Shown here: positions 45,969-54,251 of the stretch, in pieces
Layout: each line of letters begins with the position of its first letter
Position numbering within the stretch: the stretch's first letter is position 1
Assembly (NCBI RefSeq): GCF_900007165.1
Contig: NZ_CYGY02000034.1
Coordinates: 62,001 to 126,000 of the forward strand
Length of the DNA: 64,000 nucleotides
Source of the DNA: Paraburkholderia piptadeniae
GTDB taxonomy: Bacteria > Pseudomonadota > Gammaproteobacteria > Burkholderiales > Burkholderiaceae
Reading direction: 5' to 3'
The notes under the pieces: model-generated
The model's input: only the letters and a program-made list of their open reading frames with translations
Databases searched by the model: none
Told to the model about the DNA's origin: nothing
Made by a program: the position numbers and the translations under genes

Positions 45969-46481
45969 ATGAAGAACCTGGCTTTAGTTGCGTTGGCTGC
46001 GGTGCTGGTCGCTCCCGCAGCTTCCGCCCAAACCATCGAAGACGCCAATGCGCCCAGCGGAGCACATTTTTCAACTGCCCAGCCGGCATGCACCGTAGAT
46101 CAAGCTACGCTGGATGTCAGCTGTACCGGGGCCACTATCGGTGGGATCGGCCACACTAACGCGAATTTGAATTTTTCAGTGACATACACAGGCACCGTGC
46201 AGTGCACAAACCATGGCGGCCAGGTCGTCGATGTGAAGACGCAGACCACGGATGCTATTCCGTCGACAAAACTGACAGCTTCCAAGAACGGGCAACTCAC
46301 CGTGCCGGCGGTCAGTGTGGCGGCGCCGACCGCCCAGGACTTGCTAGCCGATGCCACCTGCCCCAACGGGAACTGGACCAAGCAGCTGGTGGCAGGCCCA
46401 AAGCTCGCGAATTTCGTATATACGATCACATTCGTGGGCTTCAGCGGGCCGTATTTCAGTATCAGTTTTGTTGCTCCTTGA
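45969..46481 (+). CDS. Small exported protein of unknown function
   Basis: A 170-residue product from ATG 45969 with a GGAG ribosome site. A signal peptide is clear (MKNLALVALAAVLVAPAAS, cleaved after SAQ near residue 22). The mature part is rich in Thr, Ala, Val and Gly with four Cys and probable beta strands (LNFSVTYTGTVQCTNHGG, FVYTITFVGFSGPYFSISF). I do not recognise the family. Low-GC upstream DNA and the lack of linked function suggest acquired or niche-specific material. Confidence 0.75.
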   Translation: MKNLALVALAAVLVAPAASAQTIEDANAPSGAHFSTAQPACTVDQATLDVSCTGATIGGIGHTNANLNFSVTYTGTVQCTNHGGQVVDVKTQTTDAIPSTKLTASKNGQLTVPAVSVAAPTAQDLLADATCPNGNWTKQLVAGPKLANFVYTITFVGFSGPYFSISFVAP

Positions 46482-46565
46482 TTGTGACTTAGCACAGGCT
46501 TTGGCGCATTCGACGGATGCGGGAAACACGACATTAGCGAGAGCGTTCTACGCCGTAGGGATGGG

Positions 46566-46587
46566 CGTGCCAGCATCCGCTGGCACG
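46566..46587. repeat. Hairpin with 9-bp arms downstream of exported-protein gene
   Basis: CGTGCCAGC (46566-46574) and GCTGGCACG (46579-46587) flank a 4-nt loop. It lies 85 bp after the preceding stop with no T tract, so its terminator role is doubtful. Confidence 0.5.
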
Positions 46588-46665
46588 TCTGCAATCGGTG
46601 GCGGCTGGTACCGTCATTTCATGCGGTGCCACGCCCGCTTTTCCTGAATCATCGGATGCGTGGCC

Positions 46666-47148
46666 ATGCCACAAGACGTTCACCTTAATTTCCGCGTGCG
46701 GCATGTCCCACATGCACCGCGCGATTTTTTGCATGCCCGGTGGATGCTGCTGTTCAGCCTGCTGCTTACCGGATGCGGCGGAGGGGATTCCGCCCCAGCA
46801 TCAATGGCAGCCCCGCAGCAAACTTCGTCGGGACCGGGCCTCTCGGTCGCGCAAAGCACGTCGCCAGCAGGGGCAAAATCGGCATCGTCGGCCGTGACGG
46901 ACGAAGCTGCCGTACCTTCGGTAGAGTCTGCCAGTATGGTGCAACTTCGCGCGCTACCGCATCTGTCATCGCTGTCCGACCGTGAGAAGGCGGGGTTGCT
47001 CATGCTGCTGCCCTCCAAGTCGTCTTCGCAACGGCTCGCATTGATTAACATGTATCCCAGTCTGGTCAGGCTGCCGGAGCAGCAAAAGGAGCTGTTGCTG
47101 GACCAACTGGAAAAAATCGTCCCGGTCACGGTAAGTCAGCGTCAATGA
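46666..47148 (+). CDS. Putative lipoprotein of unknown function
   Basis: The ATG at 46666 gives 160 aa; ATG 46744 would start right at the hydrophobic segment, so the start is uncertain. A lipobox LLLTGCGGG follows WMLLFSL, predicting lipid anchoring at the Cys. After a Ser/Ala/Pro linker comes a conserved-looking helical end, LSDREKAGLLMLLPSKSS, then MYPSLVRLPEQQKELLLDQ. Family not recognised. It is 185 bp after the other exported gene and possibly in the same accessory insert. The 283 bp after it contain no supported gene. Confidence 0.65.
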   Translation: MPQDVHLNFRVRHVPHAPRDFLHARWMLLFSLLLTGCGGGDSAPASMAAPQQTSSGPGLSVAQSTSPAGAKSASSAVTDEAAVPSVESASMVQLRALPHLSSLSDREKAGLLMLLPSKSSSQRLALINMYPSLVRLPEQQKELLLDQLEKIVPVTVSQRQ

Positions 47149-47430
47149 CCACTTTCCGGTCAGCGGTCGTTGGTTGTGGCTTGTTGGACACCTGCAAGGC
47201 ATTGCGATGAAGCCTTTTGGTTGCGCGCGGAAACGTACCACTGTAGCGGTGGGTACTGGGAACCGAAAGACCCAGCATCGATACACGACAACATCACCAA
47301 CCAGTCGCGAACGGCCATCTACGGCCGTCCCCCTTTGCGCTCAGATGGTCATCCAACCGGCTGCTCGACTCACATTACGGACCTGCAGGCCACGGGCGTG
47401 CGTGGCCCTCTCCAAGGCAAAGCCCAGCCT

Positions 47431-48045
47431 TCACATCGGCGGCACCACGCCGTCCTTTTCGACCACGACGCGCTGCGCAACGTAGGTCCCCTGCGACGCA
47501 GGCGTTGCGACCACGAACACCTTCTTGCCTGGCATGAGGTCGCTTTGCGTCGCGGGCGTGAACGTGACGACGGGCACGTTGGGCGGCACCGTCACCACGT
47601 TGCTGCCGCCCTTGTACGACAGCTTCAGATCCCGGCCGCTCGTGCTCTGCACGACGGTGTCGACGTTCGCGTTGGTCATCGAGCTTTTCGGGCCCAGGTC
47701 CCACGCGTAGTGCCCTTCACCCGTGCCGCGCGCGGACTCGGGGAACACCACCACTTCCGTCGCTGTCAGCTTGCCGTCGGCGCCCGTGGTTGCAGCCGTG
47801 CCGATAAACGTACCCGGCTTGATATCCGATAGCTGGACCGCCTTCACAGCCGAAACGTTCGCAGCCGGCTTCACATCGATCGACACAGTATCGCCGCTGC
47901 GGCGATGGACCTTGAGCGTCTCACCGTCGTGCGAGACGATTTCGCCCCGGATGCGCGCGGGCTTCGTGGCGGGCGCCTGCGCGAAAGCAGCGCTCGCGAG
48001 CGCAGCAGCCATAAAGGCTGCGCCAAGTTTGATGCGGAAGGACAT
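47431..48045 (-). CDS. Periplasmic beta-rich protein (DUF5666-like)
   Basis: A 204-residue product from ATG 48045, with a signal peptide MSFRIKLGAAFMAAALASAA ending AFAQ. The mature part contains repeated small beta-barrel-like segments (IRGEIVSHDGETLKVHRR, SDIKPGTFIGTAATTGADG, DLMPGKKVFVVATP), a layout seen in DUF5666 proteins. It is the third gene after a cytochrome b and a molybdoprotein, 49 bp behind the latter, so it may serve that redox system. Function unknown. Confidence 0.75.
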   Translation of the reverse strand: MSFRIKLGAAFMAAALASAAFAQAPATKPARIRGEIVSHDGETLKVHRRSGDTVSIDVKPAANVSAVKAVQLSDIKPGTFIGTAATTGADGKLTATEVVVFPESARGTGEGHYAWDLGPKSSMTNANVDTVVQSTSGRDLKLSYKGGSNVVTVPPNVPVVTFTPATQSDLMPGKKVFVVATPASQGTYVAQRVVVEKDGVVPPM

Positions 48046-48094
48046 AGAAGCTCCCAACTTGATGATTGAAGGATGGAGGAAAAACATCGTTGCC

Positions 48095-48889
48095 TCACGA
48101 GCCGCTGAACCAGTTGTAGCCCTGGTTCTCCCAATAGCCGCCCGGATACTGGTTCGTGATTTCGATAGCGACGATATGCTTGGGATTCTTGAAGCCGAGC
48201 TTGGTCGGCACACGCAGCTTCATCGGGAAGCCATACTTCGGCGGCAGCACGTCACCGTCGTAGGTCAGCGTGAGCAGCGTCTGCGCGTGGAGCGCTGTCG
48301 GCATGTCGATGCTCGTCCAGTAGTTGTAGTCCGCGCAATGCAGCGACACGTACTTTGCAGTCGTGTCCGCACCCGCGCGGCGCAGGAATTCGGAAAAACG
48401 CACGCCGCCCCAGCGACCGATCGCGCTCCATCCTTCGACGCAGACAAGACGCGTGATCTGGCTTTCCTGCGGCAGCGCGCGCAGTTCGTCGAGCGTCCAT
48501 GTACGCTTGCCGCGCGCGAGGCCGCTGACCTGCAGACGGTAGGTCGCGGCATCGACCTCGGGCACATCGTCCATCTCATAGAACGCGTTGAACGGAAACG
48601 GCCGCGTGATCATCGATTCCGGATACGTGGGCGCCAGCTTGTTCGGATCGAACAGCAGCGCCTGCACGTCGTCGTTGAAGAACGAGATGCGGCGCAGCGC
48701 GGTATTCACCGCCTTGTCGTTGGTCAGATCGCAACCGGACAGCAGCGCGATCCCGCCTAGCGTCAGCAGCCGCCGGCCGAACAGGCGGCGCGCGGGCGAT
48801 TTGAGTTCGCGCTGTGCGTCACGGATGATCGATTCGCCATGCGTCGCGAGAAAGGTGCCTTGTTGCGCGGTTCGTTTTCGGATCGTCAT
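48095..48889 (-). CDS. Sulfite-oxidase-fold molybdopterin protein, probable Tat lipoprotein
   Basis: A 264-residue protein of the sulfite oxidase/MsrP molybdenum-binding fold. The Mo-ligand cysteine is in TRLVCVEGWSAIGRW, and the substrate pocket continues with RVPTKLGFKNPKHIVAIEI. The N-terminus has a twin-arginine-like SPARRLFGRRLLTLGG run followed by a lipobox LLSGCDL, suggesting export folded through Tat and lipid anchoring. The cytochrome b gene ends 3 bp upstream and is its likely electron partner, like MsrP-MsrQ in layout though not in sequence. Substrate unknown. Confidence 0.85.
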   Translation of the reverse strand: MTIRKRTAQQGTFLATHGESIIRDAQRELKSPARRLFGRRLLTLGGIALLSGCDLTNDKAVNTALRRISFFNDDVQALLFDPNKLAPTYPESMITRPFPFNAFYEMDDVPEVDAATYRLQVSGLARGKRTWTLDELRALPQESQITRLVCVEGWSAIGRWGGVRFSEFLRRAGADTTAKYVSLHCADYNYWTSIDMPTALHAQTLLTLTYDGDVLPPKYGFPMKLRVPTKLGFKNPKHIVAIEITNQYPGGYWENQGYNWFSGS

Positions 48890-48892
48890 GAT

Positions 48893-49513
48893 TTACCGTC
48901 CGCGTATCATCAGCAGCAGCGAGCGCGGCACGAGCGCGACCATCGCGACGTGAATGACGAAGAACGCCACCAGTACGCTCATGCACACGAAGTGCACCAC
49001 GCGCGCGTTGTCGTATCCGCCCATCAGCGTGCGCAGCAGCGGGAGCTGCACCGACTTCCACACGGCAAGCCCCGACAACACGATCAGCACGATGTCGGCG
49101 ATCACGACGAGATAGGCGAGCTTCTGCACCGCGTTGTAGTGCGCGAGGTCGTCGTGTCTCAGGCGCCCGCACAGCGCAGCGACCAGATCGGCGGCCAGCT
49201 GTTTCGGCCCGACAGGCAGCAGCTTGCGTCGAAAACGTCCAGACGCCAGATTCAGCGCGAAATAGACGATGAAATTGGCGACCAGCAGCCACATCACGGC
49301 GAAATGCCATAGCAGCGCTCCGGCGAGCCAGCCGCCAAGCGTGATCGAAGGTGGAAACTGAATGGCGGGAAAGATCGGCGACGCGTCGTAAATTTGCCAG
49401 CCGCTCATTACCATCAGCACGACCGCGATAGCATTGATCCAGTGCGTAATCCGCACCCATCCGGGTTGAACCATGTTGTGACTCAAGATCACTCCAGGTT
49501 TGGTGGCATTCAT
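48893..49513 (-). CDS. Cytochrome b561-type membrane subunit
   Basis: A four-helix cytochrome b of about 206 residues from ATG 49513; ATG 49528 gives 211. Histidines suited to bind two b hemes sit in WVRITHWINAIAVVLMVM, GALLWHFAVMWLLVANF and ARVVHFVCMSVLVAFFVIH. Such subunits pass electrons between the quinone pool and a periplasmic partner, here most likely the molybdoprotein encoded 3 bp downstream. The start region is duplicated (see 49497-49533). Confidence 0.85.
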   Translation of the reverse strand: MNATKPGVILSHNMVQPGWVRITHWINAIAVVLMVMSGWQIYDASPIFPAIQFPPSITLGGWLAGALLWHFAVMWLLVANFIVYFALNLASGRFRRKLLPVGPKQLAADLVAALCGRLRHDDLAHYNAVQKLAYLVVIADIVLIVLSGLAVWKSVQLPLLRTLMGGYDNARVVHFVCMSVLVAFFVIHVAMVALVPRSLLLMIRGR

Positions 49514-49533
49514 TCGGTTTGGTGGCATTCATT
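49497..49533. repeat. 18-bp tandem duplication spanning the cytochrome b start
   Basis: GGTTTGGTGGCATTCATT occurs at 49497-49514 and again at 49516-49533, offset 19 bp. Each copy carries the minus-strand start-codon area (ATGCCACC), so two candidate starts arise. Confidence 0.85.
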
Positions 49534-49833
49534 TCAGCGCCGCGGGAGCCTTCGAGGCGGACACTGTCAGCGCCGGCACAGGGCGCAAGCAGGATCGGAC
49601 AACGAACCGCGCTCCAATCGTCAGGCTGCCGAACACAAGCGCTAACGCGATTGATCGACGGTTATTCCGTTGTGCCTGAAAATTTTCTTCTTGCAATCGA
49701 CTTTCAATGGCGATGCGCACCGCGCGGGAACGCCGTCCCGCCGCACAGGCGATGCAGCATGCGGCGTGCCCACCCAGGAACGCCTATGATGTCCCTACGA
49801 TGCCCCATCGGCCACCGCAAGCGCCCGCACCCC

Positions 49834-50034
49834 ATGAACCGTTTCCTCATCGTTATCGGCGTGCTGTGCCTTCTCGCCGGCCTCGGCTGGCGGTGGCTCG
49901 CGCGCATCCCGTTCGGCCGGCTTCCTGGCGACATCCACATCGTCCGTGACGGATTCGATCTTCACTTCCCGATCGTCACGTGCATCGTGATTTCGATCGT
50001 GGTATCCGCGCTGCTCTGGTTCTTGCGGCGTTAA
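49834..50034 (+). CDS. DUF2905 small membrane protein
   Basis: A 66-residue protein with two hydrophobic helices (FLIVIGVLCLLAGLGWRWL and FPIVTCIVISIVVSALLWF) and the DUF2905 signature IPFGRLPGDIHIVRDG between them. Family function is unknown; it should be in the inner membrane. The ATG at 49834 fits the family length. The gene stands alone. Confidence 0.85.
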   Translation: MNRFLIVIGVLCLLAGLGWRWLARIPFGRLPGDIHIVRDGFDLHFPIVTCIVISIVVSALLWFLRR

Positions 50035-50237
50035 GCGCATCCTCGCGCCGGAACAGCACGCGGCGGAATGCGACCACGAACAGCATCTCAGCCGTGGTCA
50101 TCCCGCATCTCCAGCGCTGACGAACAAAGCGGAACTCTTCTCCTCAGCGTGTCGAATTTGATAGTCTTCGTTCGTCGTCTCCAGGGCAGCATGCGGTTTT
50201 GCCTTTGCATCGAGCCAACACTGACAGGAGATTTGCC

Positions 50238-50708
50238 ATGAAGATTCAAAAGATCACGCCGTTTCTCTGGTACTCCAACGAAGCTGAGGAGGCCGCTGCT
50301 TTCTATGCGGGTATCTTTCCGGACTCGCGTGTGATCCGGGTCACTGGGGTGCCGAGCGCCGGTTCCACGAAGCTCGTCGAGTTCGTTCTCTTTGGGCAGC
50401 CCTTCTTCGCGATGAGCTCGGGGCAACCCGATCCGTTCAACCACTCGATATCCTTGCTGGTCAACTGCGACGATCAGGCAGAGCTCGACCGCTATTGGAA
50501 CGCCCTTCTCGAAGGCGGCTCGACCGACGCGTGCGGCTGGCTGAAAGACCGCTTCGGCGTTTCGTGGCAGATCGTTCCAAACGATCTCATCCCGATGATT
50601 GCAGACCCCGATCCAGTCAAGGCGAAGCGCGTTGCGGAAACGATGATGACGATGGTGAAATTCGATGTCGCCGCGTTGAAAGCCGCCTATGCAGGGACGG
50701 CGGGCTAA
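50238..50708 (+). CDS. VOC/PhnB-like protein
   Basis: A 156-residue protein of the glyoxalase/bleomycin-resistance (VOC) superfamily, PhnB-like branch, often labelled 3-demethylubiquinone-9 methyltransferase. Features are KITPFLWYSNEAEEAAAFY, SLLVNCDDQAELDRYWNAL and GWLKDRFGVSWQIVPN. The ATG at 50238 follows GACAGGAGATTTGCC. Actual substrate unknown; the methyltransferase label should not be trusted. Confidence 0.85.
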   Translation: MKIQKITPFLWYSNEAEEAAAFYAGIFPDSRVIRVTGVPSAGSTKLVEFVLFGQPFFAMSSGQPDPFNHSISLLVNCDDQAELDRYWNALLEGGSTDACGWLKDRFGVSWQIVPNDLIPMIADPDPVKAKRVAETMMTMVKFDVAALKAAYAGTAG

Positions 50709-50807
50709 CCAAAAAAGGCCTGTACATCGCGTGCAAGAGAGGGCGTCGGCCAGCTTTGCCCACTTCTAGCCGACGCTCATCACACACGGTCGAGCCGCAA
50801 GCGCCGA

Positions 50808-51385
50808 CTACCGCTGATAAAACCCCACCCGTCCCATCACTCGCTCGACATAGCGCCGCGTCTCCGCATACGGCGGAATCCCGCCGCCGAACTTCCGCAC
50901 GGCGCCCTCGCCCGCGTTATACGCCGCGAGCGCCAGCGACACATCGCCGAACGTCGCAAGCAACGCATCGAGCAAACGCGCGCCCGCCAGAAGGTTCTGC
51001 GCGGGATCGAACAGATCGTCCGCGCCCTGCTGCCTGCCTGTCGGCGGCATCAATTGCATCAAGCCCATTGCGCCCTTCGGCGACACAGCAAATGGATTGC
51101 CACCCGACTCGACATCGATGACGGCCATCAGCAGCGCTTTGTCGACGCCGACACGCTGCGCACGTCATCGACGAGCGGCGTCCACGCCAGCACCTTCGAC
51201 AATGCACCGCGAGCGCTCGTCGGCGCTGCAAACGAAGCATCCAGTTCGATCACCAGCGACTGACCGCCCGCATCGCGGCCCTTCAATCCGCCGATCACCA
51301 TCTCGACGCGTCCGGCCGCCCGCACCTCGTCAGCGTCACCCATCGCAACACCCACGGACAACGCGAACAACACGACGCGCAGCAT
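50808..51385 (-). pseudogene. Lytic transglycosylase, split by a frameshift
   Basis: The 5' part starts at ATG 51385, overlapping the preceding tadE-like stop (TGATG), and has a signal-like MLRVVLFALSVGVAMGDAD. It runs to a stop just past 51130. The SLT domain follows in another frame from 51128: MAVIDVESGGNPFAVSPKG with catalytic Glu, GLMQLMP, LALAAYNAGEGAV and IPPYAETRRYVERV. Family members would read roughly VGVDKALLMAVIDVESGG across the junction, so a one-base deletion or two-base insertion near 51140-51160 is likely. It is either a decayed gene or a sequencing error. Such enzymes open peptidoglycan for pilus assembly. Confidence 0.75.
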
Positions 51386-52164
51386 CAACGCGCCGTCACA
51401 GTAACAGCATCGTTGGCCGCGTCCGCGCGAAACGGCGACTGCATCCGCACGATCGCCTCCGACTCCAGCGCAATCGGCCAACGCTGGCTCAGCAATCCAT
51501 CGACGAGCGTAGTCCGGCACAAGCGGTCAGGCCGTCGCGGCGACCCATATGCATCGACGTTCGCATCAGCGGGCTCGCGCGAAAACAGGCCATTCGCCGC
51601 GACGTTGCCGATCACATTCGTCGCGTAGTACATGATCTTGTTGACGAGCGGCACAACCAGATCGAAGCAGTAGTGCACGCGCAGCTTCAGCAGATTCGCA
51701 TCCTGCACATTCACATCGGACTCCGCGCCGGGCGACGCATCGCGATACATCAGCGTGTCGTTCGGAATCTCTTCGTGCGCGATGCCCTCGTCGGGATAGA
51801 AGCGCGTGCGCGCGAAGTCACGCGTCATCGCCGCCGTCGGGCTGACAATCGCAATCGACGCCGCATTCGTCACCGCGCTTCGTGCCGCAACCATGGCCGA
51901 CTGCACGCCCGGCGCATCGGCATGCCGCGCGTACAACGGTGCGAGACCGCGAGCGAGACCCGCTTGCATCGCCTGCATCGATCCATGATTCACCGCGCCT
52001 TCGCGCGCCGCTTCGAGCACGGCGACATCGAGCGTGGACTTCGCCTGATACAGCAGCACGAGCTGCACGGTCGCGGAACCGAAGAACAGCAGCAGCGGCG
52101 CGACGATCAAAAATTCCGTCATCGCCTGCCCCGTCGCTCGCCGCTTGTCCACGTATTCATGCAT
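51385..52164 (-). CDS. TadE/TadG-like pseudopilin (second copy)
   Basis: A 259-residue protein from ATG 52164 (MHEYVDKRRATGQAM), overlapping the DUF192 stop as TGATG. A prepilin-like N-terminus, TGQAMTEFLIVAPLLLFFG, has Gly followed by Glu at +5, the pattern cut by TadV-type peptidases. A periplasmic domain follows (LLYQAKSTLDVAVLEAARE, VNHGSMQAMQAGLAR). It probably acts as a minor pseudopilin in the Tad apparatus. Confidence 0.8.
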   Translation of the reverse strand: MHEYVDKRRATGQAMTEFLIVAPLLLFFGSATVQLVLLYQAKSTLDVAVLEAAREGAVNHGSMQAMQAGLARGLAPLYARHADAPGVQSAMVAARSAVTNAASIAIVSPTAAMTRDFARTRFYPDEGIAHEEIPNDTLMYRDASPGAESDVNVQDANLLKLRVHYCFDLVVPLVNKIMYYATNVIGNVAANGLFSREPADANVDAYGSPRRPDRLCRTTLVDGLLSQRWPIALESEAIVRMQSPFRADAANDAVTVTAR

Positions 52165-52514
52165 CACGGCAGCGCCCTCCAAGCGAGCCTGTCGCCGATA
52201 CAGATGCCGCACACATGCGCCGCATTCGCGTTCATCTCCAGCACGCTGCGCGCGCGCCAGCAAAACAGCATGCGCGCGCGTTGCACGTTCCGATGGATCG
52301 CCAGCACGCAATTGCGATCGTCGATAAAGACCACGTCGATCGGAAAGCGCATGCCGAACGTATGCACGGCATTGCACGGTTCGAGCCACAACGCTTGCGC
52401 CGCATCGAGGCACGAGCGACCGAGCAATCCACGCATGCGTTCGAGCGCGTGTTCGGCCACGTCGAGCGCGACGCGCGTCGCCTCGCCGCGATGAATCAGT
52501 CGCGCACGTTTCAT
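52164..52514 (-). CDS. DUF192 family protein in the Tad operon
   Basis: A 116-residue protein with the DUF192 layout: ALERMRGLLGRSCLDAAQA, AVHTFGMRFPIDVVFIDDR and a C-terminal barrel end. It has no signal peptide. The start overlaps the tadC stop (ATGA) and its stop overlaps the next start (TGATG), so it is translated as part of the Tad operon. DUF192 function is unknown; presence inside a pilus operon suggests an accessory assembly role. Confidence 0.85.
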   Translation of the reverse strand: MKRARLIHRGEATRVALDVAEHALERMRGLLGRSCLDAAQALWLEPCNAVHTFGMRFPIDVVFIDDRNCVLAIHRNVQRARMLFCWRARSVLEMNANAAHVCGICIGDRLAWRALP

Positions 52515-53395
52515 AGCAAGCCCTCCTGCATGAACTTCATCGCAATCGGAAAGCCGAGCACGATGAACGTCACGGGGAAAATGAACATGAGCAGCGGAAA
52601 CACCAGCTTGACGGGCGCTTCCATCGCCTGCTTCTCGGCGCGCTGGAAGCGTTCCGCGCGGCGCTGCTCCGACTGGAAGCGCAGCGTCTTCGCGAGCCCC
52701 GAACCCATCCGCTCCGCTTGCGCGATAGTCCGCACGAGATTCGACACTTCGCCGATACGCTGACGTTCGTCCAGACGTCGCAATGCATCGGTTCGATTCA
52801 ATCCCGATTTGAGGTCGCGCAGCACGTGCTCCAGTTCGCGGCGCAAGGGTCCATCAGGACCTTTCTCGACGGCTTTCTGGATCGCGCCGTTGATATTGAG
52901 TCCCGCCTCGACGGCAAGCGTCAGAAAGTCCAGATAAATGGGCAACTGACGCAGCACGTTCGCGACGTGCCTGCGCCGCACATCGCGCATCCAGATGCGC
53001 GGATAGAAGTAACCGATGCTCATCGGCAGCAACAAAGCGATCCATGAGAACAGGCCGCTCGCGAACATCACGATAAGAGCCGACAACAACGCGCTCATCG
53101 ACGAAACAATCGACAGCGCAAGAAACTGCCGCGCGTTCATCAGGAAGTTCAGCGACGTGAGACGCAGCTTTGCATCGATACGCTCGACCAGCCGCGCACC
53201 GATGCGCGCCCCCACGTGATGCGCGACAAAGTTCACGACGGGCCACACGAAACGCAGCAACGGCGGCAACGGATCGAGCCACGTGCGGTCCTCATGCGGC
53301 ACGGCGCGCATCAGCGCACTCGCCGATCGCAGCGCGAGCGCGCACGCCAGCATGAAGCCGGTGCCGATCACGATAGATAGAACGAGCCGCATCAC
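52511..53395 (-). CDS. tadC: Flp pilus inner-membrane platform protein TadC
   Basis: A 294-residue T2SSF-family protein with several membrane helices (VLSIVIGTGFMLACALALR at the start, ALLSALIVMFASGLFSWIA, LVFPLLMFIFPVTFIVLGF at the end). The cytoplasmic loop has the T2SSF segment LPIYLDFLTLAVEAGLNIN and AQAERMGSGLAKTLRFQSE. It should form the platform with TadB. tadB ends 3 bp upstream. Confidence 0.9.
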   Translation of the reverse strand: MMRLVLSIVIGTGFMLACALALRSASALMRAVPHEDRTWLDPLPPLLRFVWPVVNFVAHHVGARIGARLVERIDAKLRLTSLNFLMNARQFLALSIVSSMSALLSALIVMFASGLFSWIALLLPMSIGYFYPRIWMRDVRRRHVANVLRQLPIYLDFLTLAVEAGLNINGAIQKAVEKGPDGPLRRELEHVLRDLKSGLNRTDALRRLDERQRIGEVSNLVRTIAQAERMGSGLAKTLRFQSEQRRAERFQRAEKQAMEAPVKLVFPLLMFIFPVTFIVLGFPIAMKFMQEGLL

Positions 53396-53398
53396 GGT

Positions 53399-54241
53399 CT
53401 ACACGTCGATGCGCACGATGCGCGCAATCGACCGATAGCCGAGCCATTCCATCACCGCGATCACGGCGAGCGTGCCCCAGCCGATGGGCGTCGTAAACAG
53501 CGGCGCCATCGCGACGGGCTCCAACGCGCGCAACACCATCATCAGAAAGAGCGGCAGACACGTCATCACGATCCCCTGCATGCGCCCCTGCGATGTCAGC
53601 GCGCGAATCTTGCCTTCCATCTGCAGCTTGCTTTGCAGCGTGCGCGCCACGGATTCGAGCGCGTCCGCCAGATTGCCGCCCACTTCGCGCGAGATGGTCA
53701 CGGCGGCCGTCACCATCATGAAGTCGGGTACAGGTATGCGTTTTTCGATGTTGCGCATCGCGATGTCGAGATCGATGCCGAGCCGGATCTCGCGCAGCAG
53801 CAGGTCGAATTCCTGCGAAATGGGCGGCACCGATTCCTGCACCGCGCTCTCCAGCGCGATCGGGAAGCTGCCGCCCGCGCGCAGCGCGCCAGCCATCATC
53901 AGCAACGTGTCGGGCAACTGGCGTTCGAGCGTGCGGATGCGGCGCGCGCGCATCCATCCGAGCACGCGTCGCGGCACGAGCCATGCGAGCGGCAGCGATG
54001 CGAGCGCGAACAGAACGCTGCCGCTCAGCATCAGCGCAAGCACCGGCAGCGCGGCCATCGCGAGCAAGGTCGCCGTCGCCGCCTTCTGACGATTGACGAA
54101 CACGAACACATCGGCCAGCGACTGCTCGACTTCGCTCGCAAGATGACGCGCGCCTCTCGCGAGCACGAGATGCGCGGCGCGCGCCATCGACCAGACGATG
54201 ACGGACGCGCCGCAAAACACGAACACGAAAAACAGCTTCAT
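53399..54241 (-). CDS. tadB: Flp pilus inner-membrane platform protein TadB
   Basis: A 280-residue T2SSF-family protein. It has an N-terminal helix (FFVFVFCGASVIVWSM), a paired hydrophobic region near 55-85, the loop LPDTLLMMAGALRAGGSFP with AAVTISREVGGNLADALES, and C-terminal helices MQGIVMTCLPLFLMMVLRA and IGWGTLAVIAVMEWLGYR. It lies 10 bp after tadA. Confidence 0.9.
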   Translation of the reverse strand: MKLFFVFVFCGASVIVWSMARAAHLVLARGARHLASEVEQSLADVFVFVNRQKAATATLLAMAALPVLALMLSGSVLFALASLPLAWLVPRRVLGWMRARRIRTLERQLPDTLLMMAGALRAGGSFPIALESAVQESVPPISQEFDLLLREIRLGIDLDIAMRNIEKRIPVPDFMMVTAAVTISREVGGNLADALESVARTLQSKLQMEGKIRALTSQGRMQGIVMTCLPLFLMMVLRALEPVAMAPLFTTPIGWGTLAVIAVMEWLGYRSIARIVRIDV

Positions 54242-54251
54242 CGATTGGGCC

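Noticed and set aside
51097..52494. Plus-strand open frame opposite the tadE-like and DUF192 genes
   Set aside because: Arg/His-rich antisense frame with no family resemblance.
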